From Henricia sp. BOLD:AAB3569 (Eukaryota > Echinodermata > Asteroidea > Spinulosida > Echinasteridae), in NCBI GenBank assembly GCA_037783545.1, contig JBBELK010000433.1, forward strand, positions 62,001 to 126,000: a DNA stretch of 64,000 nt. Direction: 5' to 3'. Under the pieces are notes generated by a model. The model made no database searches and had not been told where the DNA came from. It saw nothing but the letters and a program-made list of their open reading frames with translations. This document shows, piece after piece, positions 45,250 through 54,340 of this stretch. Each line of letters opens with the position of its first letter. Position 1 is the stretch's first letter. A program made the translations under genes and the position numbers.

Positions 45250-48200
45250 CTAGGGGGGTGGTGGTCCCCGCTGCGTCTCCGTCTGGGTGCCGCTCTCTGT
45301 CCGCGATGGCGTTGTAGCGCTCGGGGGCCGCTCCGATGGGGGTGGTGTCGAGGCTCTCTGGGCGTCCGGCTGGGGTGCCGCGGCGACCGGGGGTTGCTCC
45401 GGTGGGGTGCGATTCCCCCCACGAGCGGGCGGCTCCGACAGGGCGGTTCCGGGCTGGGACGCCTCAGCGCGAGGGGGCGGCTCCGAATGGCCGCCAAGCC
45501 CCCTCCGCTCCATGTCTTCGCCGTCCATCCCGTTGTCGCTGGCGTGCACGTCCAATTGGTCGCCCACTGTCACGGTCGCCACCCTCTCTGGTCGCCGGGG
45601 ACAATACTGGAGGTGGCGATGCCTAACGTCATCCCTGTAGAAGGATCTCCCGCATCCGAGGGGGCACTCGAACGGCATCGTCGGGTGTAGCGCCGGGCAC
45701 GCTGTTCGGTGGTGCCTCCTCAGGTTCGACAGGCGGGTGAACCGCCGGTCGCAGTGGCTGCACTGGGCGTTGCTCATCCTTATAAGGGGGCGGGTTCCGG
45801 CCCGCTCTCCGCTGTTGGTGGTGCGCCCTGCTGTCGGGGCGCCTCCGGTCTCCTGCTTCCGCGTCCTTACCAGGGGCGGGTTCCGAACCGGCCTCAGCTG
45901 TGGGGGCGCGCCCTCGTGGCGGGGCGCCTCCCGGTCTCCTGCTTCTGCGTCCTCCTCGGGGTTTCCCGGCGGCGGCCGCGTCGCCAGGTCCTCGGTTTTC
46001 ACTTTATCTCCTGGGCCCTCTCTGGCCGGCCGCGTCTCCTGGTTCAGTAGGTCTCTCTCCGTCCCGGTGGCCTCCTCTTCGCGGGGAGCCGCTGCGTCTA
46101 GGTACACCGTCCCAACCCCTATCCATTGTGGTTCCTTCACCGCTCCTCGAATTATCACCTTGTGTCCAACATGAACTCTTGCCACCGATGGGTGCTGTTC
46201 GTAGCCTCTTAAATCCGCGGGCTTTCCATTTATCAACACTGTGTTGTCCCCCCACCGCCACTGGCAACGGTACGTCGACAGGAAGTCTATCCCCAGGATG
46301 ACATCCGGCTCAATTTTAGCTACAATGCAGGCATGGCTCAAGACCTGATCTCCGATCTGGAGTTCAAAAGTAGCCCTCCCCCGGACCTGCATGGGGCTCC
46401 CATCCGCTTGCCTCAGAGTCTCCGGCAGAGGCTGGAGGTTTGGCTTCCCGGGTCCGTAAAGTTCGTCATAGATGCGTTCGGAAATTAGGCTTACCGAAGC
46501 TCCCGTGTCCAGCAAGAAGCAGACAGGCGTCGACACAACTTTCCCCGCAATGTAGTTTTCCCCCAGCGGCACATTTTGTGTCGTCTGGTTCCGTCCTGGT
46601 GGTCTTCCCCCGGCTGTCCGCTGGCTCGGCTTCCTACGTGGACAATCGCGCCGGATGTGCCCAAATTCGTGGCACCCAAAGCACTCCACCATCGACCGGT
46701 CGAGCGGTCTACGCGCGTAGCCTGTGCTCTCCGTGTTCCTGTATGGTGTAGGTTGCGCTAGCTCCACTACCGACCTCACTTCCCTGGTTCCTTGTCTTCC
46801 CTTCCTGTTCTGTACCTGGGACTCCAGGAAAGCCTCCATCTCCGTTGCCAGGGTGATTGCTTCGGTCAGGGTCGTCGCCTTTCTCGAAAAAACGTGGCGT
46901 TGCAGCTGCTCGTCACCTAATGCATTCCGGAAAGCATCCACAGCCAGGTCCTCCCGAGCTTGCGTGGGGAGGTTCGGGTAGCTCTTGGAAACCAACCGCC
47001 TGATCGACTGCCCCAGGCCACTGATAGATTCGTCCCGACGTCTGGTGCACATCGACAGCTGGGCCCGATGCAGTGGAACTTGGGCCGTGACTCCGAAACG
47101 CTGTTCGAAGTACTCTAGGATACGGAGGTACTCCGTCCGAGCCTCCGGTGCCATATCAGCCAGAGCTTCCCGTGCCGAGCCCTTCAGATGGGCGCCCAGA
47201 AACATTGCCTTCTCAGACTCGCTCCACTGGTTGACTCTGGCCACGCTCTCAAAATGGACCAGGTAATCCGACCACGAGGAAACCCCGTCAAACTTATCTG
47301 GAAGCATCATCGGTCGTCGACCTCCTCCGGGGGGCCCCGCGGTCGGCGGTTGTGCCGGTGATGGACCGGACCCCGTGGCTGGCTGGGTGGCTGGAGTGTC
47401 TGCATCCGGGTTCCCGCTCCGCGGTGGCGCCCCATAGGGTTGTGTAGTGCGGTTCTCCGACGGGAGCCTCCCGCCATATAGTTGTGCAGTGCGGTTCTCC
47501 GAGGGGAGCCTCCCGCCATGTAGTTGTGCAGTGCGGAGCTCCGAGGGGAGCCCTCCGCCATACAGTCGTGCAGTGCGGTTCTCCGAGGGGAGCCTCCCGC
47601 CATGTAGTTGTGCAGTGCGGAGCGAATCCTGATGCTCCGCACAATAGGGTTGTGCAGTGCGGAGCAAATTATCGTGCTCCGCACCATAGGGTTGTACAGT
47701 GCGGAGCAATTTCACTTGCTCCGCACCATAGGGTTGTGCAGTGCGGAGCAAATTATCGTGCTCCGCACCATAGGGTTGTACAGTGCGGAGCAATTTCACT
47801 TGCTCCGCACCATAGGGTTGTGCAGTGCGGAGCAATTTCACTTGCTCCGCACCATAGGGTTGTGCAGTGCGGAGCAATTTCACTTGCTCCGCACCATAGG
47901 GTTGTGCAGTGCGGAGCAAATTATCGTGCTCCGCACCATAGGGTTGTGCAGTGCGGAGCAATTTCACTTGCTCCGCACCATAGGGTTGTGCAGTGCGGAG
48001 CAAATCATCGTGCTCCGCACCATAGGGTTGTGCAGTGCGGAGCAAATTATCGTGCTCCGCACCATAGTCTCGTGGCATGCGGGTCTCCAAGGGGAGCCGT
48101 CCAACATGGTCGTGTGCGGCGCGGAGTTGGTCCGGGGATTCCGCGCCGTAGCCTGGTGGCATGCGGGTCTCCGAGGGGAGCCTTCCAACATGGTCGTGTG

Positions 48201-49428
48201 CGGCGCGGAGTTGGTCCGGAGTTTCCGCGCCGTAGTCACGGGGCATGCGGGTCTCCGATGGGAGCCATCCAACATGGTCGTGTGCGGCGCGGAGTCGATC
48301 CGGAGGTTCCGCTCCGTAGTCTGGTAGCATGCGGGGCTCCGGTGGGAGCCGTCCGATAGGGTCGTATGCGGCGCGGAGTTGATCCGGAGGTTCCGCGCCG
48401 TAGTCACGTGGCATGCGGGTCTCCGGTGGGAGCCGTCCAACATGGTCGTGTGCGGCGCGGAATTGATCCGGAGGTTCCGCGCTGTAGTCTCGTGCCATGC
48501 GGGTCTCCGAGGGGAGCCGTCCAACATGGTCGTGTGCGGCGCGGAGTTGGTCCGGAGGTTTCGCGCTGTAGTCTCGTGGCATGCGGGTCTCCGATGAGGG
48601 GAGCCATCCAACATGGTCGTGTGCGGCGCGGAGTTGGTCCGGAGTTTCCGCGCTGTAGTCTCGTGGCATGCGGGTCTCCGAGGGGAGCCGTCCAACATGG
48701 TCGTGTGCGGCGCGGAGTTGGTCCGGAGGTTCCGCGCCGTAGTCTCTTGGCATGCAGGGCTCCGGTGGGAGCCGTCCGATAGGGCCGTGTGCGGTGCGGA
48801 GTCGGTCCGAAGGTTCCACGCCGTAGTCACGTGGCATGCGGGTCTCCGATGGGAGCCATCCAACATGGTCGTGTGCGGCACGGAGTCGATCCGGAGGTTC
48901 CGCTCCGTAGTCTGGTAGCGTGCGGGGCTCCGGTGGGAGCCGTCCGTTAGGGTCGTGTGCGGTGCGGAGTAGGTCCGGAGGTTCCGCGCCGTAGTCACGT
49001 GGCATGCGGGTCTCCGAGGGGAGCCGTCCAACATGGTCGTGTGCGGTGCGGAGTCGATCCTCCGGAACCCGCCGGAACTTTCCCGGCTCAAAATGCACCG
49101 GGGTCGAACGTAGGTCTGTCCATGGGTCGCTGGTTTGATCTAACCCCCCGCAAAAACTACTCGGATTGGCAGGGTCAGGCCGTACCGTACGTACCGGCCT
49201 TTTTCCCTCTACAATCTCAGGCTCTAACATTTTTCTAGTATCCTCCCTCCACCCGGAGTTTTCTCTCGGGTTTTCCCCAACAAACGAGTACAGTAATTCA
49301 TCTACAGTTACGAACGTACTACTGTGGGCCTTGTCAGTCTGGCCTCCGTACTGGTACTCGTCACTTTCTGGCATGTCCCCGCTCCGCGGCGAGTCTGATA
49401 CCAGACCTCCCCGGTCTCGTGAATTCAT
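45250..49428 (-). CDS. Gag-protease polyprotein with C-terminal C2H2 zinc fingers
   Basis: Start: ATG at 49428; the frame is open to 49479 but without ATG. About 1392 residues. N-terminal half: about 13 copies of a 28-residue repeat (DRLRTAHDHVGRLPSETRMP... type), then about 11 copies of a 14-residue repeat (YGAEHDNLLRTAQP), probably disordered. Then a Ty3/gypsy-type Gag core (about 705-880: DKFDGVSSWSDYLVHFE, RFGVTAQVPLHRAQLS), a CCHC knuckle (CFGCHEFGHIRRDC, about 912) and a retroviral-type aspartyl protease (FLLDTGASVSLIS, about 965, then VILGIDFL). Instead of reverse transcriptase, the C-terminus has two C2H2-like fingers (CSHCDRRFTRLSNLRRHHRTAC and a second ending HRHLQYC) and a proline-rich tail. 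Gag packages RNA and protease matures it. The finger function is unknown; chromatin targeting is a guess. Confidence 0.9.
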   Translation of the reverse strand: MNSRDRGGLVSDSPRSGDMPESDEYQYGGQTDKAHSSTFVTVDELLYSFVGENPRENSGWREDTRKMLEPEIVEGKRPVRTVRPDPANPSSFCGGLDQTSDPWTDLRSTPVHFEPGKFRRVPEDRLRTAHDHVGRLPSETRMPRDYGAEPPDLLRTAHDPNGRLPPEPRTLPDYGAEPPDRLRAAHDHVGWLPSETRMPRDYGVEPSDRLRTAHGPIGRLPPEPCMPRDYGAEPPDQLRAAHDHVGRLPSETRMPRDYSAETPDQLRAAHDHVGWLPSSETRMPRDYSAKPPDQLRAAHDHVGRLPSETRMARDYSAEPPDQFRAAHDHVGRLPPETRMPRDYGAEPPDQLRAAYDPIGRLPPEPRMLPDYGAEPPDRLRAAHDHVGWLPSETRMPRDYGAETPDQLRAAHDHVGRLPSETRMPPGYGAESPDQLRAAHDHVGRLPLETRMPRDYGAEHDNLLRTAQPYGAEHDDLLRTAQPYGAEQVKLLRTAQPYGAEHDNLLRTAQPYGAEQVKLLRTAQPYGAEQVKLLRTAQPYGAEQVKLLRTVQPYGAEHDNLLRTAQPYGAEQVKLLRTVQPYGAEHDNLLRTAQPYCAEHQDSLRTAQLHGGRLPSENRTARLYGGGLPSELRTAQLHGGRLPSENRTAQLYGGRLPSENRTTQPYGAPPRSGNPDADTPATQPATGSGPSPAQPPTAGPPGGGRRPMMLPDKFDGVSSWSDYLVHFESVARVNQWSESEKAMFLGAHLKGSAREALADMAPEARTEYLRILEYFEQRFGVTAQVPLHRAQLSMCTRRRDESISGLGQSIRRLVSKSYPNLPTQAREDLAVDAFRNALGDEQLQRHVFSRKATTLTEAITLATEMEAFLESQVQNRKGRQGTREVRSVVELAQPTPYRNTESTGYARRPLDRSMVECFGCHEFGHIRRDCPRRKPSQRTAGGRPPGRNQTTQNVPLGENYIAGKVVSTPVCFLLDTGASVSLISERIYDELYGPGKPNLQPLPETLRQADGSPMQVRGRATFELQIGDQVLSHACIVAKIEPDVILGIDFLSTYRCQWRWGDNTVLINGKPADLRGYEQHPSVARVHVGHKVIIRGAVKEPQWIGVGTVYLDAAAPREEEATGTERDLLNQETRPAREGPGDKVKTEDLATRPPPGNPEEDAEAGDREAPRHEGAPPQLRPVRNPPLVRTRKQETGGAPTAGRTTNSGERAGTRPLIRMSNAQCSHCDRRFTRLSNLRRHHRTACPALHPTMPFECPLGCGRSFYRDDVRHRHLQYCPRRPERVATVTVGDQLDVHASDNGMDGEDMERRGLGGHSEPPPRAEASQPGTALSEPPARGGNRTPPEQPPVAAAPQPDAQRASTPPPSERPPSATTPSRTESGTQTETQRGPPPP
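47405..49080 (-). repeat. Coding tandem arrays: 42-bp and 84-bp units
   Basis: About 47620-48065: a 42-bp unit (containing GGAGCAATTTCACTTGCTCC or GGAGCAAATTATCGTGCTCC) repeated about 11 times. Each unit is a small inverted repeat of GCGGAGCAA/TTGCTCCGC type. About 48070-49050: an 84-bp unit (GCATGCGGGTCTCCGA core) repeated about 13 times. Both arrays stay in frame. They generate false long ORFs on the opposite strand. Confidence 0.92.
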
Positions 49429-49491
49429 TGCTTGAAAATCTCGAATTCCACCTGTATTTCTCTCAGTGTGCCGCCCCACCGCTGCCGCCAG

Positions 49492-49790
49492 TGTAACAAG
49501 AATATTCCCTGCTTGTTAAAGAACTCGGCACGAAAAGAACACAAGGCAAAAGACAATTCTCAGCATGAAAGTACCGCAGGTTTATTTGGATCAACTTTCC
49601 TCAACAAACACAAAGATCAAAGATGGCGCAGAGAATCGCGTCCCCGCGCGGAACGGGTATCCCGATCCTCCGGCAGGGGCTCACGCCACCCGGCTCCGTC
49701 GGGAGCCGCAATGGCGCCACCAACACGTCAGTTAGACCCACCGTGAAACGGTGCTGGCGCCCCCAGCGGCGGATCGGGACGGCCGTTACA
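49492..49790 (-). repeat. 5' LTR
   Basis: 299 bp, identical in length to the 3' LTR and one mismatch away. On the minus strand it reads TGTAACGGCCGTCCCGATCC and ends in CTTGTTACA. It should hold the promoter, but no certain TATA box was identified. Confidence 0.95.
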
Positions 49791-49794
49791 GTAT

Positions 49795-50152
49795 ATTAAA
49801 TGAGTTGCAATATGGATCAGTACATAACATTTTGACAAACAGGACAGTTTCCAAGGTAATTGAATCAATCTTGGCTGCAGTTGAATGCCAAGTCGGATCC
49901 TGTGATACCAACACAGTTTCTGTGTACCCTTGCGGACTGTGTAACGAGGAGTGTGAAAGTTTTCCAGACGAAAAGGACCGTAGTAGCATCGCCTGTGACA
50001 TATGCCAAAGATGGTTTCACTACAGTTGTGCTGGTATCACAGGATCTGAGAGTTTCTTGAAAAGGAAAAGGTCCATCTGGAAATGTGCCTCCTGTACATA
50101 TCAAACTAAGGGCAGTAAAAGAAAATGCAAACTTGGAGAAAGAGAGATGTAA
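49795..50152 (+). CDS. YqaJ gene, last-exon remainder after the LTR insertion (PHD finger)
   Basis: Continues the reading frame of 43617-44780 once the retroelement and one target copy are set aside. It encodes ILNELQYGSVHNIL and then a Cys4-His-Cys3 PHD-type finger: CGLCNEEC, CDICQRWFHYSC, WKCASC. It ends with a basic tail and TAA at 50152. PHD fingers often read histone H3 tails; here it may steer the nuclease or the element to chromatin (inference). Confidence 0.85.
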
Positions 50153-50261
50153 TATCGGTTTGCTATCAAATTTTATTTTTTTGCCCTTCTTCCACAGCAA
50201 GCAAGTTTCGTTGTTTGTACATTATATTGTATATACAGTTCTCAACAAGAGAATAGCCACA

Positions 50262-50345
50262 TGGTCCTCATTGGGATTTGAACCTGATATCTCTGGCAAA
50301 CTAGGCTTTATGGCTATAGCAGTGGTTTACAATGCATGGGAAAAA
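50262..50345 (-). repeat. tRNA-like fragment, minus strand
   Basis: The minus strand carries a box-B-like GGTTCAAATCCCAATGAGG and an upstream AGCCTAGTTTGCC anticodon-like arm. A SINE remnant is likelier than a tRNA gene. Confidence 0.4.
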
Positions 50346-50777
50346 CTGAGCAAAGTACCCAGTACATGTACACGAGTGTACATTAATGAGGCCAATTCTA
50401 CATCCGCCCCAAGTGCCATAAACTGTGCATTCTGTGATAAATTCAACAGCGCGCACCATAACACGCGTATAGACACAGTAATGGCGGATATGATAGTTGT
50501 TGACATCACGCGTATGGCACGCCAAAGCGGAAATAATTCAACACTGATAATTTTGCCATAAACACTTAAAAACAAGTCAACAAAAAACGGTATGCCAGTT
50601 TTTAACAGTCTATCAACATTTGAAAGTCATGCCAACTTTTTTTTCTTGCACAACATTTGCAAAAATATGCGTCAACATTGAATTATCAGTGTTGAATTAT
50701 TTTTTCCCTTTAGCATGCCATAGTATTGACACAACCGGTTGTCAAGCCAAGTGAAACCCAAGAATACATGTACATGT

Positions 50778-50856
50778 AGCTGAGCTGATAGGGCATTTGT
50801 TCATTTAAAGTTACTTAAGGTCTTGCGTTCAAATCCTGATGGGGACCATATGATTT
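50778..50856 (+). repeat. tRNA-derived SINE fragment
   Basis: TAGCTGAGCTGATAGGGCAT (box A) and GCGTTCAAATCCTGATGGGG (box B) are correctly ordered and spaced. No clear tail. It lies between the two transposon genes. Confidence 0.5.
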
Positions 50857-50859
50857 ATC

Positions 50860-51500
50860 TGTAATTCCATGTAAGGTTAACAAAGACCCTGTTGTCACTA
50901 GAGAGATTGCTTTGCTCGACAATGATTCAACAAATATTTTCTGATGTGAACGCATGCCTCTTGTAATGTGTACGCTCCCATCTGTTCACACATAACAAAA
51001 TGGGGCCAACGTCACACAGCTCCATTCTTTCTTAGTTAGTGGCTGTCTTAACGTGAGTGGTACCGCTCTTCGTTGAATATTTGTTAAGTCAGATGTGAAC
51101 GCATGCTTAATTAACAATGATCAACTAATCCTTGTCAATGAAGTAATTTCTCTAGTGAGAACAGGGTCTATTTCATTGCCAAGGTGCTATACAAATGCTG
51201 CAAAAATAAAAAAGGCACTGTTATTTGTATCAACATTTCTTTTAGCATCAGTTCTTTGTTTTCAGTACTGATAGAACAAGGTTCCTACTATAACAAGATA
51301 CATGTAATCTGCAAAGTCCCACTGACCTCTTAATAGACCGCATCGAATAGCCGCCATCTTGTAGGGCAGTTCCTTGAGGACATGCATGGTTGCACATTTT
51401 GTGCTTAAATTGTTTTACAGTCTAATTAACAAAAGGTACCCCACAAGATGGCAGCTGTTGGATACGGTTTGACTTATATTCCAGCATTGCACATCACTTT
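50860..51500. other. Intergenic part of the ISL2EU-like element
   Basis: No gene. Fragments near 51050-51170 resemble 6150-6270, and 51255-51320 resembles the 2187-2378 MITE, both diverged. Confidence 0.4.
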
Positions 51501-51512
51501 ATTGAGCTCGTG

Positions 51513-51722
51513 CCAATGACGTCATTTTGGGAGTCAAATAATGCAGCGTCGTTGTGGAAGCAATGTGCGTGCGCGTTGTGTGTGTCCATAGCGTGCGTAA
51601 CAGCAATGCTAAGGCTCCCATTGGTGAATTAAACCGTGTTACGCCCACTAGAGACAAACACAGCGCGCACGCACATCGCTTCCACAATGACTCGGCATTA
51701 TTTGACTCCCAAAATGGCGTAT
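51513..51722. mobile_element. MITE between the two transposon genes
   Basis: CATTTTGGGAGTCAAATAAT at the left is mirrored by ATTATTTGACTCCCAAAATG at the right, and the match continues through GTGGAAGC.ATGTGCGTGCGCG. About 210 bp, non-coding, with arms well conserved. Confidence 0.75.
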
Positions 51723-52133
51723 TTGCACGTGTTCGAAGGGGTCAATACATGTACATGTAGCCTACAAACATGTAGCTCACACTGTCACGATTTAGTGCCA
51801 CAACAATAAACAAAAACGTAGTTTTGCCCCAAGACAGATTTGTTGTGTCCCTTAGCACAAGTGGTGCCTACATGTAAATGGTGGCTTGTGAAAATAAGTA
51901 GGGGGACAACACTACAATTAACTAAGGATTTGTATAACATGGCCAATTGTAGCACTTAAATTATCTGTTTTGTTCCCATGGAGGTATTTTTTTAGATTTT
52001 TAGGTTAGAATGAGATTCATTTTCTGGAAAAATCTGCACAAGCTCCATTGAGTATTTAAAGATATACAGTCCGTGTGTTTGGGTGTGGCACCTCGAGAAT
52101 AAACATGTATGATTTGAGGTTCAGGCAGGTATT

Positions 52134-53198
52134 TCAGGAACTTAAAGGAACAAGAACTGGCTGTAGGTTAACTAAAGCAGAGCATACTACAAGGGCTGAT
52201 TCCATTAAATCAATCATATTCAATGGAATCGGACCTTGTAGTATACCAAACTCCTTGAGTCTACCAATTGCTCTTTCAACATGGATGCGCGCATTGGCCA
52301 CTGTTTTAGTTGTAGTGTCTTCAGATTCAGTGAACTGGGTGGAGCTTGCAGTGGTTCTTCTGAATGGAGGGATGATGAGCTTAACCTGCTTACGAAGTAA
52401 GAGTTCTTGAATGTTGAATCCCCGGTCTGCCATAATTAAATCATTTGGTTGCAGTTTATCAAGAATTTTTGTCATCTTGACAATCTTTTTATCAGATGTG
52501 TTTCCTCCTGCTGGTTTTGACACGAATGAAATAGTACCACCTGGAGTAATGCCAACAAGGCACTTAAGAGTTGGGCGCGATTTATACTGGCTGTATACTT
52601 GAGAATTAGATGCAGCCAAAGAGGGACGCTCGATTTGGATTTCCGTACAATCGATAATGCAACGTACTATGCCATTCATATAGTACTTGTGAAAGCACTT
52701 GGGGTAGTATTTCAGGACATCTTCCTTACTTGGCCATTGTATGAAATGTTCAAGTTCTTTTGCCAGAAAAGGGATCCATGTTGATATCACTTGCGACACC
52801 GTGCTCTGAGAAACACCAAAGCGAAATGCCAAGTCACATTCACGCAGATTTAGGCGAAGCTTCATCAGTGTCATTAGGAACTCATCCTCTGGAGACTGAG
52901 ACCTCTTTCTCCCTGGCTTTTCATGGTTGCTCATCTGGTAGGTCTTGTCTGATGCTGATGATTTGCCTTTAAAATAGTGCATATTCCTTGTACGAGGTTG
53001 TACTTCTTTAAATAACCACCGAAAAACAGCATAGCTAGGGAGTCCAGTGTAAAGTTTTACCAGCTCATCTGAATGAGAAATATCACTCGTGGACAGATGC
53101 TTTCTTGAAGCTTGTAATTCATGTTCCAATCTTTCAACCCGAGCTTTAGCTTTTGTCATTTCATTTCTGAGTTCACCACGCTGCTTTTGTAAGTGCAT
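52134..53198 (-). CDS. DDE transposase, catalytic part (DDE_Tnp_4, ISL2EU-like)
   Basis: About 354 residues from the ATG at 53198, which is probably not the native start. Order: coiled coil (LRNEMTKAKARVERLEHELQ), TGLPSYAVFRWLF block, helix-turn-helix (LRECDLAFRFGVSQSTVSQV), then an RNase-H-fold DDE core with Asp in IIDCTEIQIERPS, Asp in IMADRGFNIQ and Glu in NARIHVERAIGRLKEF. It should excise and reinsert DNA flanked by the matching inverted repeats. The upstream THAP-bearing frame (53173-53630) overlaps this one by 26 bases in another frame and clearly belongs to the same protein, so a one-base indel has split it inside the coiled coil. Catalytic residues are all present. The gene converges with the YqaJ gene. 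Confidence 0.9.
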   Translation of the reverse strand: MHLQKQRGELRNEMTKAKARVERLEHELQASRKHLSTSDISHSDELVKLYTGLPSYAVFRWLFKEVQPRTRNMHYFKGKSSASDKTYQMSNHEKPGRKRSQSPEDEFLMTLMKLRLNLRECDLAFRFGVSQSTVSQVISTWIPFLAKELEHFIQWPSKEDVLKYYPKCFHKYYMNGIVRCIIDCTEIQIERPSLAASNSQVYSQYKSRPTLKCLVGITPGGTISFVSKPAGGNTSDKKIVKMTKILDKLQPNDLIMADRGFNIQELLLRKQVKLIIPPFRRTTASSTQFTESEDTTTKTVANARIHVERAIGRLKEFGILQGPIPLNMIDLMESALVVCSALVNLQPVLVPLSS

Positions 53199-53630
53199 GG
53201 TCTATTTCGATCTCGAGGTGCTTTACATATTCTGTGCTGTAGAGCTGATTACTGCAGCTAAAAGGGGCATGTACGTAGCTGTGATCATGCTCCAGTGGTA
53301 CATGTACCATCTTCACATCTTCTGGGTTTACTTGCACGGCAATCGATCTAAATCGTTGTACTCTTGCCTTTTTCTTCGGTTGGGGACCAAGTGCTTGTCG
53401 CTTTTTGGGAGATTTTCTTTTAGGAGTGTCAATATTGTATCCCTTCAGAAATAACGTCGGATGAGGGTCAACGGGAAAAGGTTCTCCATGTTTGAAGTGG
53501 TTGCTGCATACTACAGTTGATGTAGTTACTGTGAAGTTTTTGCGTTGTAGTAGTTTTGTCCATACACGACGGTGCTTCACATTTCCACAACTGTGGAAGC
53601 GGAGCACCTTGACATGATCTTTGATTATAT
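53173..53630 (-). CDS. Transposase exon 2, THAP domain remainder and basic linker
   Basis: Acceptor CCTCACAG precedes 53630 on the minus strand. Encodes IIKDHVKVLRFHSCGN, RRVWTKLL and VVCSNHF, which carries the CxxH pair of a THAP zinc finger, then a KKRQALGPQPKKKARVQRF nuclear-localisation-like stretch and the first heptads of the coiled coil. It ends in a premature TGA at 53173 because of the frame change to the DDE part. THAP fingers in transposases usually bind terminal DNA. Confidence 0.82.
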
Positions 53631-53932
53631 CTGTGAGGAAAGAAAAGTATTCCTTAAATACAAAAATACACATGTATGTAATATTACATTGGTTGTATGA
53701 ATTTTGTTCACCGAGACGCCATGTCAAGTGTAAGTCTATGGAACATGGCAGAAAAAAGTTTATTTTCAAGGAATTTTTAAAATATTTTTCACTCCCCTTT
53801 AAAATATAGGCCTAGTGGCGAATGTGTACAGTGTTTATTTATAGTTTTTTTATACCAATTTTTTTCTTCTTTTTTAAAGGAAATACTTTCCAGCCTGTTT
53901 TCACACCATTTTGTACACAAGGTTGCATGTTA

Positions 53933-53997
53933 GGACCGAGTTGACCTGGGACCGAGTTGACCTGGGACCGAGTTGACTTGGGACCGAGTTGACTCGA
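53933..53997 (+). repeat. Short tandem repeat GGGACCGAGTTGACCT
   Basis: Four copies of a 16-base unit (GACCGAGTTGACCTGG with small changes) in the intron of the transposase gene. The ACCGAGTTGAC core resembles the iterated ends at 38600 and 59757. Confidence 0.75.
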
Positions 53998-54153
53998 AAC
54001 CGTGATTTGATGACATGCATTACAAAATTGACACACACACACGGTCAGCGGACGGGTGAAGAACAAGACATCGACTGACAAAAACTTTGGCCTTTTTATC
54101 TGCACAATTCAACACAAATTTTACTCTTTTTATGTCTCTACAACCATGACAAC

Positions 54154-54226
54154 CTTCCACATACCTCTTTGGAAATCTGCGATGATTATTACAACCAAAA
54201 ACAGCGCAATGATCCCCACCTCCCAT
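54154..54226 (-). CDS. Transposase exon 1, THAP N-terminus
   Basis: ATG at 54226 followed by HCAVFGCNNHRRFPKR, the CxxxxC half of a THAP finger. Two donors are possible: AG|GTATGT at 54165 (good consensus, wrong phase for exon 2) and GAAG|GTTGTC at 54154 (weaker, correct phase, keeps a Tyr-Val pair expected here in such THAP domains). I chose the second. It starts about 170 bases inside the right transposon end. Confidence 0.7.
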
Positions 54227-54340
54227 TGTAAAGATAGAAAAAAATTACAGTTTTGAGGTCCGTTCACGTCTTTCAGTTTCACTTTCAGTTTTGTGTGGTG
54301 AAAAAGTGCCGTGCGGTGGCGCTGCTATTTTTTGGCGCGC

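Larger units (their letters stand above)
44781..49790 (-). mobile_element. Young LTR retroelement, Gag-protease only, 5.0 kb
   Basis: Bounded by 299-bp direct LTRs (44781-45079 and 49492-49790) and a GTAT target duplication (44777-44780 and 49791-49794). Its coding strand is minus, so 49492-49790 is the 5' LTR. Inside the 3' end a purine tract GAAGGGGGCG abuts the LTR. A TGGCGGCAGCGGTGGGG string just after the 5' LTR is a possible primer-binding site, tRNA not identified. It encodes one protein with Gag, zinc knuckle, protease and C2H2 fingers but no reverse transcriptase, RNase H or integrase, so it must rely on a partner element. GC content is far higher than that of the host transposon. 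Confidence 0.92.
41950..50152 (+). pseudogene. SAP-SWIM-YqaJ-PHD gene, whole locus, disrupted by an LTR element
   Basis: Gene-level entry: exons 41950-42268, 42878-43020, 43172-43275, and a last exon split by insertion into 43617-44780 and 49795-50152. Splice phases 1, 0 and 2 all match. The predicted product would be about 695 residues. With the 5-kb insertion in the exon the protein can be made only as a version truncated soon after the nuclease domain, lacking the PHD finger. That truncated version could still have nuclease activity. Confidence 0.8.

Noticed and set aside
47484-48359. Plus-strand ORFs of 239-291 codons opposite the Gag repeat arrays
   Set aside because: Shadow frames of 42- and 84-bp repeats; the minus frame continues into Gag, knuckle and protease.
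45250-49479. Start of the Gag ORF at 49479, and likewise 58261 for the LINE, 12156 and 14698 for the Helentron
   Set aside because: These positions are GTG or TTG codons, not ATG. In a eukaryotic setting I moved to the first ATG (49428, 58183, 12174, 14788).
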